A stretch of 64,000 nt of DNA from Diaminobutyricibacter sp. McL0608 (GCF_039613825.1 NZ_CP154826.1:2108001-2172000); one strand, 5' to 3'; shown: positions 38,303 through 47,674, counted from the first letter of the stretch. Program-made: numbers and translations. Notes: generated from the letters alone by a model not told the origin.

Positions 38303-39694
38303 CGCGAACCTGTCCGCGTCTACGTGTCGGCATCGGCCTGGGCCGCTGTTGCGCGTCGAGTTCTCGCGGCGGTATCAGCGCGAATTGGCCCGGATCCCTT
38401 GCCCGTACCACTCTCCAACCGTTGTTGTGAAGAAGCAGATGGTGATGGCGGCAGAGCAGTACCCCGTCGTCGAGGTCGGTGCGCCCACCGGCGGCCCAGG
38501 GGTCGATGTGATGCGCTTCCGTCCAGGACGGCGGCCGATCGCACCCCGGCCACCGGCATCCGCCATCCCGTTCGGCGAGTGCGACGCGCTGCGAACCCGT
38601 GAACAGCCTGCGTGCGCGGCCGACGTCGAGCACTTCACTCGCTCCGCCGAACACGATGGGGAGGACACCCGCGTCGCACGCGATTCGTCGCGCAGTCGCC
38701 GCGCTGATCGGCTCCGCCGACGTCTCGTGCCTCGGCTGACGTCGTTCAGCTCACGCCGGAGATCTGTGTAATCGACCGAGACCCGAACTGCCGGCTTCGT
38801 CGCACCGAAGACGCGGCTGTCGTCGACTTCCCCTGCTATCCGCACCATCTCGACGACCGCATCGACTGCGAGTTGACCCACCGAACGGCCGTCGTCGACG
38901 ACGCCCTCGGCTCGCCTCCTGTCGCCGACCTCGATGAACCTCGGACCACCCCGTCGGGGCGCCGTCACGGCATCGACGGCCGAGACGATCACTGCGGCCG
39001 ACTCCGGGTCGAGGAGACCGCTGAGCCTCCGCATCCCGTCGATCTCGGGACCGATGCGGAGGAATCGCTTCTCACGCAGCACCTGCTCCCGCTCCGCAAC
39101 GCCCTGTCGGTCGAGCGTGTCACGCGCCGAGGCAGCCATACGCGCGACTGCGTCCGAGTGGGTGCTCCGTGATTCACGGGCGAGGGCCCCGATCACCGAC
39201 CCGAAGGCGGACGGGTCGACCGAGCCGGAAACCGGACTCAGCGACCTGAGGATGCCGTCAGCGGCATCCAACGCAATCGTTGCGTCGAGCAGCCCGGCGA
39301 CAACCGGGCCGAATTCCACGCCCTGGGCGCCGACTCCTGGTTCGTCGACCGCGCCGCCGGACGCTGCAGCGATCGCAGACCCGACCCTCACCAGTGCGGC
39401 GGCCTCGCGGTAGCTCGACCCGGACAGCTGCCGCACCAACGATGCAGCGTTGCGATGCCCGTGCCGTGCCGCCAGGCCGGAATGCCCGGCCTCGCGCCCC
39501 GATCTGGTCGCGATCTCTCCCGCCAGCCGGGCACTCGCCGCGTCGACCAATCGCTTGAGCCGGGACACGTCGACCATGCGCCCCTGGAGCTCCCTGTCGG
39601 AAAGCACCGCCGGCTCCCCGACAAGGTCGTTCAGAGCAGAGCCGAGCAACGTTTCGCATGAAGCCTCGCCTCGGTTGCGCTGGTCGGTGGTCAT
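38283..39694 (-). pseudogene. DUF222/HNH endonuclease-domain gene, frameshifted
   Basis: Member of the large actinobacterial DUF222-HNH family, thought to be mobile-element-like nucleases (13E12 repeat family). The DUF222 domain reads in one frame from ATG 39694 to about 38745 (ending LRRELNDVSRG). The HNH part reads in another frame from about 38725 (EPISAATARRIACDAG) to 38283 and holds C-x4-C-type CRWPGC, AHHIDPWAAGG and the CRHHHLLLHNNGW motif. One missing base near 38727 explains the break: 1412 bases plus one gives 470 codons. It may be a real pseudogene or sequence error. Confidence 0.85.
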
Positions 39695-39788
39695 GCCTTG
39701 AGTCAACCAGCCGCGACAACGGCGCGAAGGGCCGCGCTGCGATCGGTTGAGAGCAGATGCGTCGGGTCGATTGTGGAGGAGCCGCAGC

Positions 39789-40616
39789 TCAGACGGGCGA
39801 GGAACCGGACGCGCCGGCTGAGTACACCGCAACCAGTGAACCTTCGAACTGGGCGACCGAGCGAAGCGTCCCATATCGTTCATCCCAGGTCCCGTCAGCG
39901 AGGTCCCGGCCCAACTCCTGTTCGAAGCGTTCGTGAACATCCGCCGGAACGAAGCTCCACGCCGAGTTCGCGCGGCGGGCGCCCGGGTCGAGCAGCAGCT
40001 CGGGCCGGCCGTAGTAGGCCTCGCCGAAGCCGTCCACGCATGCCAGCGGAACCGGCACGGGCTCGACGATCGCGTCGTCACCGAGAATCCTCGCGATTCG
40101 CCGCGGCGCCGGGTAACGTCGGCGCTCGACCTCGATCACCTCCGGCGCATAGTCGACCAGCCAGAAGCGGTCGAGGGCGTCTGGATCGCACGTCAGGACG
40201 ACCACCGGCCCCCTCGTGACCCGTCGCAGTTCCGACAGCCCGCGTTTCAGGTCGCGCCACTGGTGCACTGAGAACGTCGACATCCCGCCATCGAACTCGT
40301 CGTCGCGGAACGGCAGGTCCTCCGCCAACGCGTCCACGGCTGCCGGCAATTGGCCGCCTCGCTGCGATCGCATCACCGCGGACGGCTCGATCGCGGTGAC
40401 CCGACGACCACGCGGTTCGTATGAGCCCGCCCCGGCGCCGACGTTGACGACAGTGACAGCCGAACCGAGCATCCGGTGGATGACCGCTGCGATCGCCGGC
40501 TCTTCGCGTCGATAGTGCGCGTACTCGGTCCCGATGACGCCATAGTCGGCGTCGCCTCCACGTGGGACAGCCTCGCGATCAGCCGGCGAGGCTCGGGAAC
40601 TCGCCGACTCGTTCAT
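39789..40616 (-). CDS. class I SAM-dependent methyltransferase
   Basis: Probable methyltransferase of the Methyltransf_11 type. Motif I is VVNVGAGAGSYEPRG, followed by VTAIEPSAVM (motif II) and AEDLPFRDDEFDGGMS (motif III region), the layout of small-molecule methyltransferases. Start at ATG 40616 (275 aa); the upstream in-frame extension has no likeness to the family. No neighbour suggests a substrate. It is 40 bases downstream of the Rv2175c-like gene on the same strand. Confidence 0.8.
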   Translation of the reverse strand: MNESASSRASPADREAVPRGGDADYGVIGTEYAHYRREEPAIAAVIHRMLGSAVTVVNVGAGAGSYEPRGRRVTAIEPSAVMRSQRGGQLPAAVDALAEDLPFRDDEFDGGMSTFSVHQWRDLKRGLSELRRVTRGPVVVLTCDPDALDRFWLVDYAPEVIEVERRRYPAPRRIARILGDDAIVEPVPVPLACVDGFGEAYYGRPELLLDPGARRANSAWSFVPADVHERFEQELGRDLADGTWDERYGTLRSVAQFEGSLVAVYSAGASGSSPV

Positions 40617-40656
40617 CCCTGCAGACCCGCCGGCTACCACCACTACACGCCTTCCG

Positions 40657-40998
40657 TCAGGCGAGCGCCTGGGCGACCCGCCGTACTTCGGCCTTGCGTC
40701 CTGCCCGCAGCGCGTCGATCGGCGCGACTCCCAGTGTGTCGTCGTACTCCAGGAGCCAGGCCACAGCTTCATCGTCGTCGAAACCGTCGTCGCCGAGAAC
40801 GATCAGAGTCCCCCGCAATTCGGTCAGTGGCTCGTCGTCCTTGATGAAGTCGGCCGGGACCTTGAGCACGCCGTCGACACGCATGGCAGCAAGGTGCCGG
40901 TCTTCGATGAGTCTGCGAACGCGGCTGACGGACAGCCCCAGACGTTCGACGAGATCGGGAATGGTCAGCCACTCACGGGCGGCGGATTGCTCGGTCAC
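40657..40998 (-). CDS. Rv2175c-family DNA-binding protein
   Basis: Small winged-helix DNA-binding protein resembling mycobacterial Rv2175c, a substrate of Ser/Thr kinases. An N-terminal helix-turn-helix reads EWLTIPDLVERLGLSVSRVRRLIEDRHL, and the C-terminal domain includes KVPADFIKDDEPLTELRGTL and ALRAGRKAEVRRVAQAL. Length 113 aa is typical. GTG start sits almost on its GGAGG, an unusually short spacing. It is divergent from the LysM hydrolase and near the PASTA kinase, as in mycobacteria where Rv2175c lies near pknL. Confidence 0.85.
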   Translation of the reverse strand: MTEQSAAREWLTIPDLVERLGLSVSRVRRLIEDRHLAAMRVDGVLKVPADFIKDDEPLTELRGTLIVLGDDGFDDDEAVAWLLEYDDTLGVAPIDALRAGRKAEVRRVAQALA

Positions 40999-41041
40999 CC
41001 TCCTAGAGTGCCACGCGCAGCGCCCGCTGACGAACGCCCTT

Positions 41042-41106
41042 GATTGTTACGATTGTGTAAACTCAATTCACTTTCGTCACTCTAATTGACTCCTTACACA
41101 TTGTGT
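41042..41106. promoter_or_regulatory. AT-rich regulatory region between Rv2175c-like gene and LysM hydrolase
   Basis: This stretch is strikingly AT-rich against its surroundings. It holds a direct repeat, GATTGTTAC (41042) and GATTGTGTA (41051), spaced 9 bp, and a perfect 11-bp palindrome ACACATTGTGT (41096-41106). Divergent promoters are expected here. Repeats of this kind upstream of wall hydrolases suggest a response-regulator site (for example MtrA-like), which is inference. Confidence 0.45.
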
Positions 41107-41148
41107 GCCAGCGTTGGAGACCGACGAGGCAAACGGACGGGGGTCACG

Positions 41149-42333
41149 ATGTCGCCACTTCACGCCGCGTTCGATCGACCAGAACACCAGCAGAACGAGC
41201 AGCCGAACAGGCCGCGCCACATCCGGTCACGCCAGGGCCGCCGTTCGCCGCGAGCCGTTCTGGCAACCGTGCCGATCGCCATAGCGAGTTCGCTGGCGAT
41301 GACGCTGAGTCTGATCACGCCCGCGCAGGCGGCAGCACCCGTTAAGGGAGAGAGCGACCGACCCCGCGACAAGGCTCCGGATGCGGCGGGAAGCGTGACG
41401 TCGACGATCACGTCGAAGGACTCCGCATCCGCACCCAGATTCGCTGCGGCCGCTGCTCCCGCGCGCTACACCGTGGTATCGGGCGACACCGTCAGCGGAA
41501 TCGCCGGGCGCTTCGGCCTGTCGACAGCGAGTGTGCTCGCGCTGAACGGACTCAGCTGGAAGAGCCTCATCTTTCCGGGCCAGGTGCTCGCGCTCGTGAG
41601 CGCGAATGCAGCCGCCCCGGCCCCGAAACGCGCTGCACCCGTCACTCACGCCCCGACGGTCGCGCGCCACATCGTCGTCTCCGGTGACACGATCAGCGGC
41701 ATCGCCCAGGCGCACGGCGTCTCCACCCAGGCCGTCCTCTCGGCCAACGGACTCGACCGCTCGAGCCTCATCTTCCCCGGCCAGTCGATCACCATCCCGC
41801 TCGGTCTTGCGCTCGCAGCGCACAACACGCCCGTGTCGCGCCCGGCAGCCCCGGCTCCGGCCGCACCGAAACCCGCACCGAAACCAGCGCCGGCACCCGC
41901 GGCGCCCGCGCCAGGCAAGATCATCGCGCTGACCGACGAGATGCGTGCCAACGCCGCGATCATCGTCTCCGTCGGCCGGCGCGAGGGCGTCGACGACTAC
42001 GGCCTCGTGATCGCGCTCGCCGCCGCCGCTCAGGAGTCCGGTCTCCGGAACGTGCACTATGGCGATCGCGACTCGCTCGGAATCTTCCAGCAGCGTCCGA
42101 GCACCGGGTGGGGAACGCCGGCCCAGGTCATGGATCCGTACCGCGCAGCGCTCGCATTCTTCGGGGGCCACCACAACCCGAACCCTGGCAGGACCCACGG
42201 CCTTCTCGACATCCGGGGCTGGCATTCGATGACGGTGACGCAGGCAGCCCAGGCTGTTCAGCTCTCAGCCTTCCCGAACGCATACGCGAAGTGGGAGGCA
42301 TCCGCGCGTGTATGGGTCGCCCACCTCCGCTGA
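41149..42333 (+). CDS. secreted LysM-domain peptidoglycan hydrolase (transglycosylase-like)
   Basis: Exported wall-binding enzyme. After a basic N-terminus comes a signal sequence (about 35-61, ending PAQAAA). Two LysM domains follow (about 106-149 RYTVVSGDTVSGIAGRFG and 173-217 RHIVVSGDTISGIAQAHG). A Pro/Ala/Lys linker (230-256) leads to a C-terminal lysozyme/transglycosylase-like domain with a probable catalytic Glu in AAAAQESGLRN (E296) and SLGIFQQRPSTGWG. ATG at 41149 with GGGGG upstream, 394 aa. Its long AT-rich leader suggests regulation. Cleavage specificity is not established. Confidence 0.85.
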   Translation: MSPLHAAFDRPEHQQNEQPNRPRHIRSRQGRRSPRAVLATVPIAIASSLAMTLSLITPAQAAAPVKGESDRPRDKAPDAAGSVTSTITSKDSASAPRFAAAAAPARYTVVSGDTVSGIAGRFGLSTASVLALNGLSWKSLIFPGQVLALVSANAAAPAPKRAAPVTHAPTVARHIVVSGDTISGIAQAHGVSTQAVLSANGLDRSSLIFPGQSITIPLGLALAAHNTPVSRPAAPAPAAPKPAPKPAPAPAAPAPGKIIALTDEMRANAAIIVSVGRREGVDDYGLVIALAAAAQESGLRNVHYGDRDSLGIFQQRPSTGWGTPAQVMDPYRAALAFFGGHHNPNPGRTHGLLDIRGWHSMTVTQAAQAVQLSAFPNAYAKWEASARVWVAHLR

Positions 42334-42403
42334 AGCCGCCTTCTCCCCCGCGTTCACGGTGTTTTGTCCGGTTCGTGAGCATCCCCTTCCTTAGACTCAG
42401 AAG

Positions 42404-44317
42404 GTGACCACGAGCCAGACCGATCCGATGATCGGCCGTCTAATCGACGGCCGATATCAGGTGCGCTCGCGGATCGCTCGAGGCGGGATGGCGACCGTCT
42501 ATCTGGCCACCGATCTGCGCCTCGAACGCCGCGTCGCGATCAAGGTCATGCACGGCCACCTCGCCGACGACAACACGTTCAAGAGCCGCTTCGTTCAGGA
42601 GGCGCGTTCGGCCGCCCGTCTGGCACATCCCAACGTCGTCAACGTGTTCGACCAGGGTCAGGACTCCGACATGGCGTACCTGGTGATGGAGTACCTGCCC
42701 GGCATCACGCTGCGCGACCTGCTCAAGGATTACGGCAAGCTCACCCCCGAGCAGACCATCGACATCATGGAGGCGGTGCTCAGCGGACTCGCCGCCGCTC
42801 ACAAGGCCGGCATCGTGCACCGCGACCTGAAGCCCGAGAACGTGCTCCTCGCCGACGACGGACGCATCAAGATCGGGGACTTCGGGCTCGCCCGCGCGGC
42901 TTCGGCGAACACGGCGACGGGGCAGGCGCTCCTCGGAACCATCGCGTACCTCTCCCCCGAACTCGTCACCCGGGGCGTCGCCGACGCGCGAAGCGACATC
43001 TACGCCCTCGGCATCATGATGTACGAGATGCTCACCGGAGAGCAGCCCTTCCAGGGCGAGCAGCCGATGCAGATCGCCTACCAGCACGCCAACGACACAG
43101 TGCCGACACCGAGCAGCAAGAATCCGTCGGTGCCACCCGAGCTCGACGAGATCGTGCTGTGGGCGACCGCGAAAGATCCGGACCACCGTCCGAAGGATGC
43201 ACGGGAAATGCTCGATCGCGTGATCGACGCCGAGAAGTCGATCCGCGGTGAGACGGCGGCGTTCCACCAGACGATGGTGATGTCGCCTGCGCTGGTCGCT
43301 GGAGCCGGTGACGCGGATACGCAGATCATCAACCCGGCCATCCGCCAGCAGGTCGCCTCCACCACTCCCGACAATGTCACCCGCCTCACGCAGACGGCCC
43401 AGAAGCGGCGCGGTCGCGGCTGGTGGCTGTTCATCCTGGTGCTGCTGCTCGCGGGGGTCGCGGGTGGAACGGGCTGGTACTTCGGCTCAGGACCCGGCTC
43501 CATGGTCGCCATTCCCGACGTCTCGTCGAAGGCTCCGGATGCGGCGGCCACCACCCTGAAAGATCTCGGCTTCGAGACGAAGCAGGGCACGGCTTACAGC
43601 ACGACGATCGCGAAGGGACTGGTCGCGAGCACCGATCCGCCCTCGGGCGCCCACGCCAATCGTGGAAGCACGGTCACGATCAACGTGTCGCAGGGGCCGG
43701 CCCCGATCACCGTGCCGACGCTCGCTGGCCTCACACAGGACGCCGCGATCGAGAAGATCACCGGGGTCAAGGCGGTTGTCGGAGCCGTCGACAAACAGTT
43801 CAACGCGACGGTGCCGAGTGGCATCGTCATCTCCGCATCGTCGGCAGACGGCAAGGATCTCTCCAACGGCGGACCGTACTTCGAGGGCATGAAAGTGAAC
43901 CTCGTGGTCTCCGTCGGTGCGATTCCGAACGTCAAGGGCGCGTCCGTCGACGATGCGACCGCGAAACTGACGGCAGCGGGACTGAAGACGACACCGGGTC
44001 CGCAGTCGTACAGCGACACGATTCCGAAGGATGCGGTCATCTCGGCCAATCCGCAGAAGGAGGGTCCTGTGCGCCCCGGCGACACCCTGGCTCTCGAAGT
44101 GTCGCGCGGACCGGCGCCAGTGCCGGTGCCGGACAACCTCGTCGGGACGACATGGGACGTCGCGAAGAAGGCACTCCTGGACGCCGGCTTCAAACTGAAG
44201 TACAACGCCCTCGCCGACGTGGCGCCGGCAGCGTTCACTGTTTCGAAGGTCACCCCGGCATCCGGAACCGAGGTCCCGAAGGGGTCCGAGATAACCGTCA
44301 ACTTCGCAGGGTTCTAG
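42404..44317 (+). CDS. PASTA-domain Ser/Thr protein kinase (PknB/PknL type)
   Basis: Transmembrane eukaryotic-type kinase sensing peptidoglycan fragments. Kinase domain 15-275: Gly-loop RIARGGMATVYLA, K47 in VAIKVMH, HRDLKPENVLL (catalytic D141), DFG at 159-161, and the APE-like SPELVTRG. A juxtamembrane Thr/Gln-rich region leads to one helix (340-360) and four PASTA repeats (about 367-637). Length 637 aa. A TTAGACT box lies just before the GTG start, so a leaderless message is possible. The window also has likely substrates: the FHA/GarA-like protein, the Rv2175c-like protein and Wag31. Confidence 0.93.
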   Translation: MTTSQTDPMIGRLIDGRYQVRSRIARGGMATVYLATDLRLERRVAIKVMHGHLADDNTFKSRFVQEARSAARLAHPNVVNVFDQGQDSDMAYLVMEYLPGITLRDLLKDYGKLTPEQTIDIMEAVLSGLAAAHKAGIVHRDLKPENVLLADDGRIKIGDFGLARAASANTATGQALLGTIAYLSPELVTRGVADARSDIYALGIMMYEMLTGEQPFQGEQPMQIAYQHANDTVPTPSSKNPSVPPELDEIVLWATAKDPDHRPKDAREMLDRVIDAEKSIRGETAAFHQTMVMSPALVAGAGDADTQIINPAIRQQVASTTPDNVTRLTQTAQKRRGRGWWLFILVLLLAGVAGGTGWYFGSGPGSMVAIPDVSSKAPDAAATTLKDLGFETKQGTAYSTTIAKGLVASTDPPSGAHANRGSTVTINVSQGPAPITVPTLAGLTQDAAIEKITGVKAVVGAVDKQFNATVPSGIVISASSADGKDLSNGGPYFEGMKVNLVVSVGAIPNVKGASVDDATAKLTAAGLKTTPGPQSYSDTIPKDAVISANPQKEGPVRPGDTLALEVSRGPAPVPVPDNLVGTTWDVAKKALLDAGFKLKYNALADVAPAAFTVSKVTPASGTEVPKGSEITVNFAGF

Positions 44318-44318
44318 C

Positions 44319-44334
44319 CCGAGCACAGGCTCGG
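44319..44334. terminator. short hairpin between convergent kinase and DAHP synthase genes
   Basis: CCGAGC, ACAG loop, GCTCGG: a 6-bp perfect stem in the 32-base convergent gap. No U-tract follows; terminator function is inferred from position. Confidence 0.4.
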
Positions 44335-44349
44335 CGAACACCCGACGCT

Positions 44350-45726
44350 CTACGAGTGACGGCCGCCGAGCTCCTCAGCCACCAGGAACGCGAGCTCCAG
44401 TGACTGCATGTGGTTCAGCCGAGGGTCGCACAGTGACTCGTAGCGCGTGGCGAGGGTGGCCTCGTCGATCTGCTCGGAGCCGCCCAGGCACTCGGTGACG
44501 TCGTCTCCGGTCAGTTCGACATGGATGCCGCCCGGGTTCGTTCCCGCCGCCCGGTGCGCCTCGAAGAAGCCCTTGACCTCGTCGACGACGTCATCGAAAC
44601 GACGCGTCTTGTAGCCGTTCGGCGTTGTCAGACCGTTGCCGTGCATCGGGTCGGTCACCCAGAGGGGATTGGCGTCGCTCGCCTTGACCGCTTCGAGAAG
44701 CGGAGGCAGCGCATCCCGGATCTTCCCGGACCCCATCCGCGTGATGAACGTCAGGCGACCGGGCTGCCGTTCGGGGTCGAGCTTGTCGATGAGCCGCAGC
44801 ATGTCGTCGATCGTCGTCGTCGGCCCGAGCTTGACGCCGATGGGGTTGCGGACCCGCGAGAGGAAGTCGACGTGCGCGCCGTCGAGGTCGCGCGTGCGCT
44901 CGCCGATCCAGATGAAGTGGGCCGACGTGTTGTAGGGGGTACCGGTGCGCGAGTCGATGCGCGTCATCGGGCGCTCGTAGTCCATCAGCAGGCCCTCGTG
45001 GCTGGAGTAGAACTCCACCCGCTTCAGCTCGTCGAAGTCGGCACCGGCCGCCTCCATGAACTTGATGGCCCGGTCGATCTCGCCGGCGAGACCTTCGTAA
45101 CGCTGGTTGGCCGGGTTGGCCGCGAATCCGCGGTTCCAGCTGTGCACCTGGCGCAGGTCGGCGAAACCACCCTGCGTGAACGCGCGAATGAGGTTCAGCG
45201 TGGATGCGGCGGTGTGGTACCCCTTCACCAGCCTGCTCGGGTCGGCCGCTCGCGACTCCGGCGTGAAGTCGTAGCCGTTGACGATGTCGCCGCGGTACGC
45301 GGGGAGCGTGACTCCGCCGCGCGTCTCGGTGTCGCTCGACCGGGGCTTCGCGAACTGGCCGGCCATGCGGCCCATCTTGACGACGGGCACGGAAGCGCCG
45401 TAGGTGAGGACGACCGCCATCTGCAGCACTGTCTTGACCCGGTTGCGGATCTGGTCGGCCGTCGCGCCCGCGAATGTCTCGGCACAGTCACCGCCCTGCA
45501 GGAGGAATGCCTTGCCTTCGGCCGCGCGCCCGAGCCGCTCGCGGAGCTGGTCGACCTCACCGGCGAACACCAGCGGCGGAAGCGTCGCGATCTCCGCGGA
45601 TGCGGCACGCACCGCTTCGGCGTCTGGCCAGTGCGGCTGCTGCTTGATCTCGAGCGTGCGCCAATAGTCCAGCCCGGCAATCACAGATTCGTCAGCCATT
45701 ACGACGGGATCGGTGGTGTCTAGCAC
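44350..45726 (-). CDS. aroG: 3-deoxy-7-phosphoheptulonate synthase, class II
   Basis: First enzyme of the shikimate pathway, condensing PEP and erythrose 4-phosphate. Class II (plant/mycobacterial) type: LLQGGDCAETFAGATAD, MAGQFAKPRSSD, NGYDFTPESRAADP, the SHEGLLMDYERPMTR segment and WVTDPMHGNGLTT are diagnostic. The metal ligand Cys is in GGDCAETF. Length 458 aa. GTG start at 45726 with GGAAG five bases upstream. It is a single-gene unit converging on the kinase gene. Gene symbol follows the usual actinobacterial naming. Confidence 0.94.
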   Translation of the reverse strand: MLDTTDPVVMADESVIAGLDYWRTLEIKQQPHWPDAEAVRAASAEIATLPPLVFAGEVDQLRERLGRAAEGKAFLLQGGDCAETFAGATADQIRNRVKTVLQMAVVLTYGASVPVVKMGRMAGQFAKPRSSDTETRGGVTLPAYRGDIVNGYDFTPESRAADPSRLVKGYHTAASTLNLIRAFTQGGFADLRQVHSWNRGFAANPANQRYEGLAGEIDRAIKFMEAAGADFDELKRVEFYSSHEGLLMDYERPMTRIDSRTGTPYNTSAHFIWIGERTRDLDGAHVDFLSRVRNPIGVKLGPTTTIDDMLRLIDKLDPERQPGRLTFITRMGSGKIRDALPPLLEAVKASDANPLWVTDPMHGNGLTTPNGYKTRRFDDVVDEVKGFFEAHRAAGTNPGGIHVELTGDDVTECLGGSEQIDEATLATRYESLCDPRLNHMQSLELAFLVAEELGGRHS

Positions 45727-45784
45727 TGGACTTCCGCTTCGTGATCGTGGGCGCGGCTGCAGCCGTTCGCCTCAAACTGGCAGG

Positions 45785-45809
45785 AAGGCGCCGCAGAAGT
45801 CGGCGCCCT
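45785..45809 (-). terminator. hairpin after the acyltransferase gene
   Basis: GGCGCC (45787-45792) and GGCGCC (45802-45807), extended by flanking A-T pairs, form a stem 10 bases beyond the acyltransferase stop, followed on the minus strand by TTCCT. A weak intrinsic terminator of the glucokinase-acyltransferase unit is likely. Confidence 0.4.
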
Positions 45810-45819
45810 GAACCTGAGC

Positions 45820-46509
45820 CTATCGCGAAAGGGCTCCTCGCTTTTCTTTCACGCTGGTCGCGTAGACGTCGACGTATTCCTGCTCGCTCAGTGCGTGCAG
45901 CTCGTACATGATCTCGTCGGTGACCGACCGGAGGATGAACCGGTCGCCCTCCATACCTTCGAACCGCGAGAAGTCGAGCGGCTTGCCGATGATGAGGCCG
46001 ATGCGCCCGACCTTGGGGAGGCGGCGACCGATCGGCATGATCTTCTCGGTGTCGATCATGGCCACCGGGACGACAGGGACCTGGCCTTCGAGGATCATCC
46101 GGGCGACACCCGTGCGACCGCGGTACAGCTTGCCGTCGGGGCTGCGGGTGCCCTCGGGGTAGATGCCCAGCATCTTGTCCTGGGCGAGGACGGCAAGACC
46201 GGAGTTCAGCGAGTCTTCTGACGCCTTGCCGCCGGACCGGTCGATCGGCAGCTGGCCGGTGGCGAGCATGAAGTTGCGGGTCATCCAGCCTTTGAAGCCT
46301 GTGCGCGTGAAGTACTCGCTCTTGGCGAGGAACGCCACGCGCCGGTCGACGATCAGCGGCAGGAAGACCGAGTCGATGAACGAGAGGTGATTGCTCGCGA
46401 GGATCACACCGCCGGTCTTGGGCACGTTCTCCAGGCCGACGACCCACGGACGGAAGATGCCCTTCAGCAGCGGACCTGCGATCAGGTGCTTCATGATCCA
46501 GTAGAACAT
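45820..46509 (-). CDS. plsC: 1-acyl-glycerol-3-phosphate acyltransferase family (PlsC)
   Basis: Membrane-associated acyltransferase of phospholipid synthesis. The HX4D catalytic motif is NHLSFIDSVFLP, and the glycerophosphate-binding motif is YPEGTRSPDGKLYRG. Both are in the usual order. Start at ATG 46509 (229 aa), with AGGAG about ten bases upstream; the longer in-frame extension lacks likeness. It follows the glucokinase gene by 34 bases on the same strand, a pairing common in actinobacteria. It could be a paralogue with other lipid substrates. Confidence 0.88.
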   Translation of the reverse strand: MFYWIMKHLIAGPLLKGIFRPWVVGLENVPKTGGVILASNHLSFIDSVFLPLIVDRRVAFLAKSEYFTRTGFKGWMTRNFMLATGQLPIDRSGGKASEDSLNSGLAVLAQDKMLGIYPEGTRSPDGKLYRGRTGVARMILEGQVPVVPVAMIDTEKIMPIGRRLPKVGRIGLIIGKPLDFSRFEGMEGDRFILRSVTDEIMYELHALSEQEYVDVYATSVKEKRGALSR

Positions 46510-46543
46510 GGGGGCGAATTCTCCTCGACGAGTGCGACTCAGC

Positions 46544-47494
46544 CTAACGCTGCGAAGCGTGCAGGCGGGCGAGATCCGCGGCCCCGACCACACCGGCGTC
46601 GTTGACCAGTTCGGCGATGCGGAACTCGGGCTCCGGATGATATCCGCGCGCCGGCAGGTTCTCGAGGTACGCGAGACGGATCGGTTCGAGGAGCAGGTCA
46701 CCGGCCTGCGCAACGCCGCCGCCGAAGACGAAGAGCTGCGGGTCGAGGACGGCGCCGAGGCTGGCGCAGGCCTGGCCGAGCCAGTCGCCCAGCTGACGCA
46801 GGGCTGCGATCGCGCCGGGATCGCCGTCGAGGATCAGCTTGCTGATGTCCTTGCCTTTGAGCGCACCCTTGCGCGTTCGCACATCGGCGAGGGCCTGACC
46901 GATCCCTCCCGCGTCGGCAAGTTCGCCCGCGAATCGTTCCAGCGCGCGTCCTGAGCCGTACTGTTCGATGCAGCCGTGGGCACCGCATCCGCAGGGCAGC
47001 CCGCCCGGGACGACCCGCATGTGCCCGACCTCGGCGCCGGCACCGAAGCCGCCCCGGAACAGGCGGTCGTTGCTGACGATCGCGCCGCCGACACCGGTAC
47101 CGATGGTGAGGATGACCATGTCGCTGACCAGGCGGCCGGCGCCATAGCGGAACTCCGCCCATCCGGCCGCGTTGGCATCGTTCTCGATGATGATGGGCAT
47201 GTCGAGTCGTGACTCGAGCTTCTCGCGGAACGGTTCGTGCCGCCAGTTGATGTTCGGCGCGTAATAGACGATCGACTGCGCAGCGTCGATGAACCCCGCG
47301 GCCGCGACACCGGCCGCGACGATCTCCTCCGGTCCGCCGGAGAGCCGCTCGATCATCTCGACGACAGTGTTCTCGATCTCCTCCGGCTGCCCGGCGGTCG
47401 TGGGCTGGCGGTCCTCGCGCACGATCGAACCGAACTCGTCGACGACGGCCCCCGCGATCTTGGTACCACCGATGTCGATACCGATCGAATGCAC
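46544..47494 (-). CDS. glk: ROK-family glucokinase
   Basis: Phosphorylates glucose to glucose 6-phosphate in the cytosol. The ATP-binding start is GIDIGGTKIAGAVVDEFG. The ROK zinc motif is CGCGAHGCIEQYGSG near residue 170, and the sugar-binding/catalytic segment ENDANAAGWAEFRYGA holds the conserved Asn-Asp. Length 316 aa is typical of actinobacterial Glk, which also takes part in carbon catabolite control. ATG at 47494, divergent from the acyl-CoA ligase across a 180-base gap. Confidence 0.93.
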   Translation of the reverse strand: MHSIGIDIGGTKIAGAVVDEFGSIVREDRQPTTAGQPEEIENTVVEMIERLSGGPEEIVAAGVAAAGFIDAAQSIVYYAPNINWRHEPFREKLESRLDMPIIIENDANAAGWAEFRYGAGRLVSDMVILTIGTGVGGAIVSNDRLFRGGFGAGAEVGHMRVVPGGLPCGCGAHGCIEQYGSGRALERFAGELADAGGIGQALADVRTRKGALKGKDISKLILDGDPGAIAALRQLGDWLGQACASLGAVLDPQLFVFGGGVAQAGDLLLEPIRLAYLENLPARGYHPEPEFRIAELVNDAGVVGAADLARLHASQR

Positions 47495-47674
47495 AGACGG
47501 GCGCCTTTCTCGAAGGTGGGGGTGAGGTGACTCGGATGTGGGGTACGCAGGCTCAAAACGGCGCTACCCGCACCATCTAGAGTGTAGTTAACCAATTTGC
47601 CGATGGCCATTTGGTGCGAAATCCACAATTGCACGGGTCGCGCCGTGGCCCCCACCGGTACCAAAGGAGTTACC
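47495..47674. promoter_or_regulatory. divergent intergenic region glk / acyl-CoA ligase
   Basis: This 180-base gap has a locally AT-rich core (47570-47635) where promoters for both genes are expected. ACCAA (47591-47595) and TTGGT (47611-47615) form a short dyad with 15 bases between. No confident -35/-10 pair could be assigned. Confidence 0.3.
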
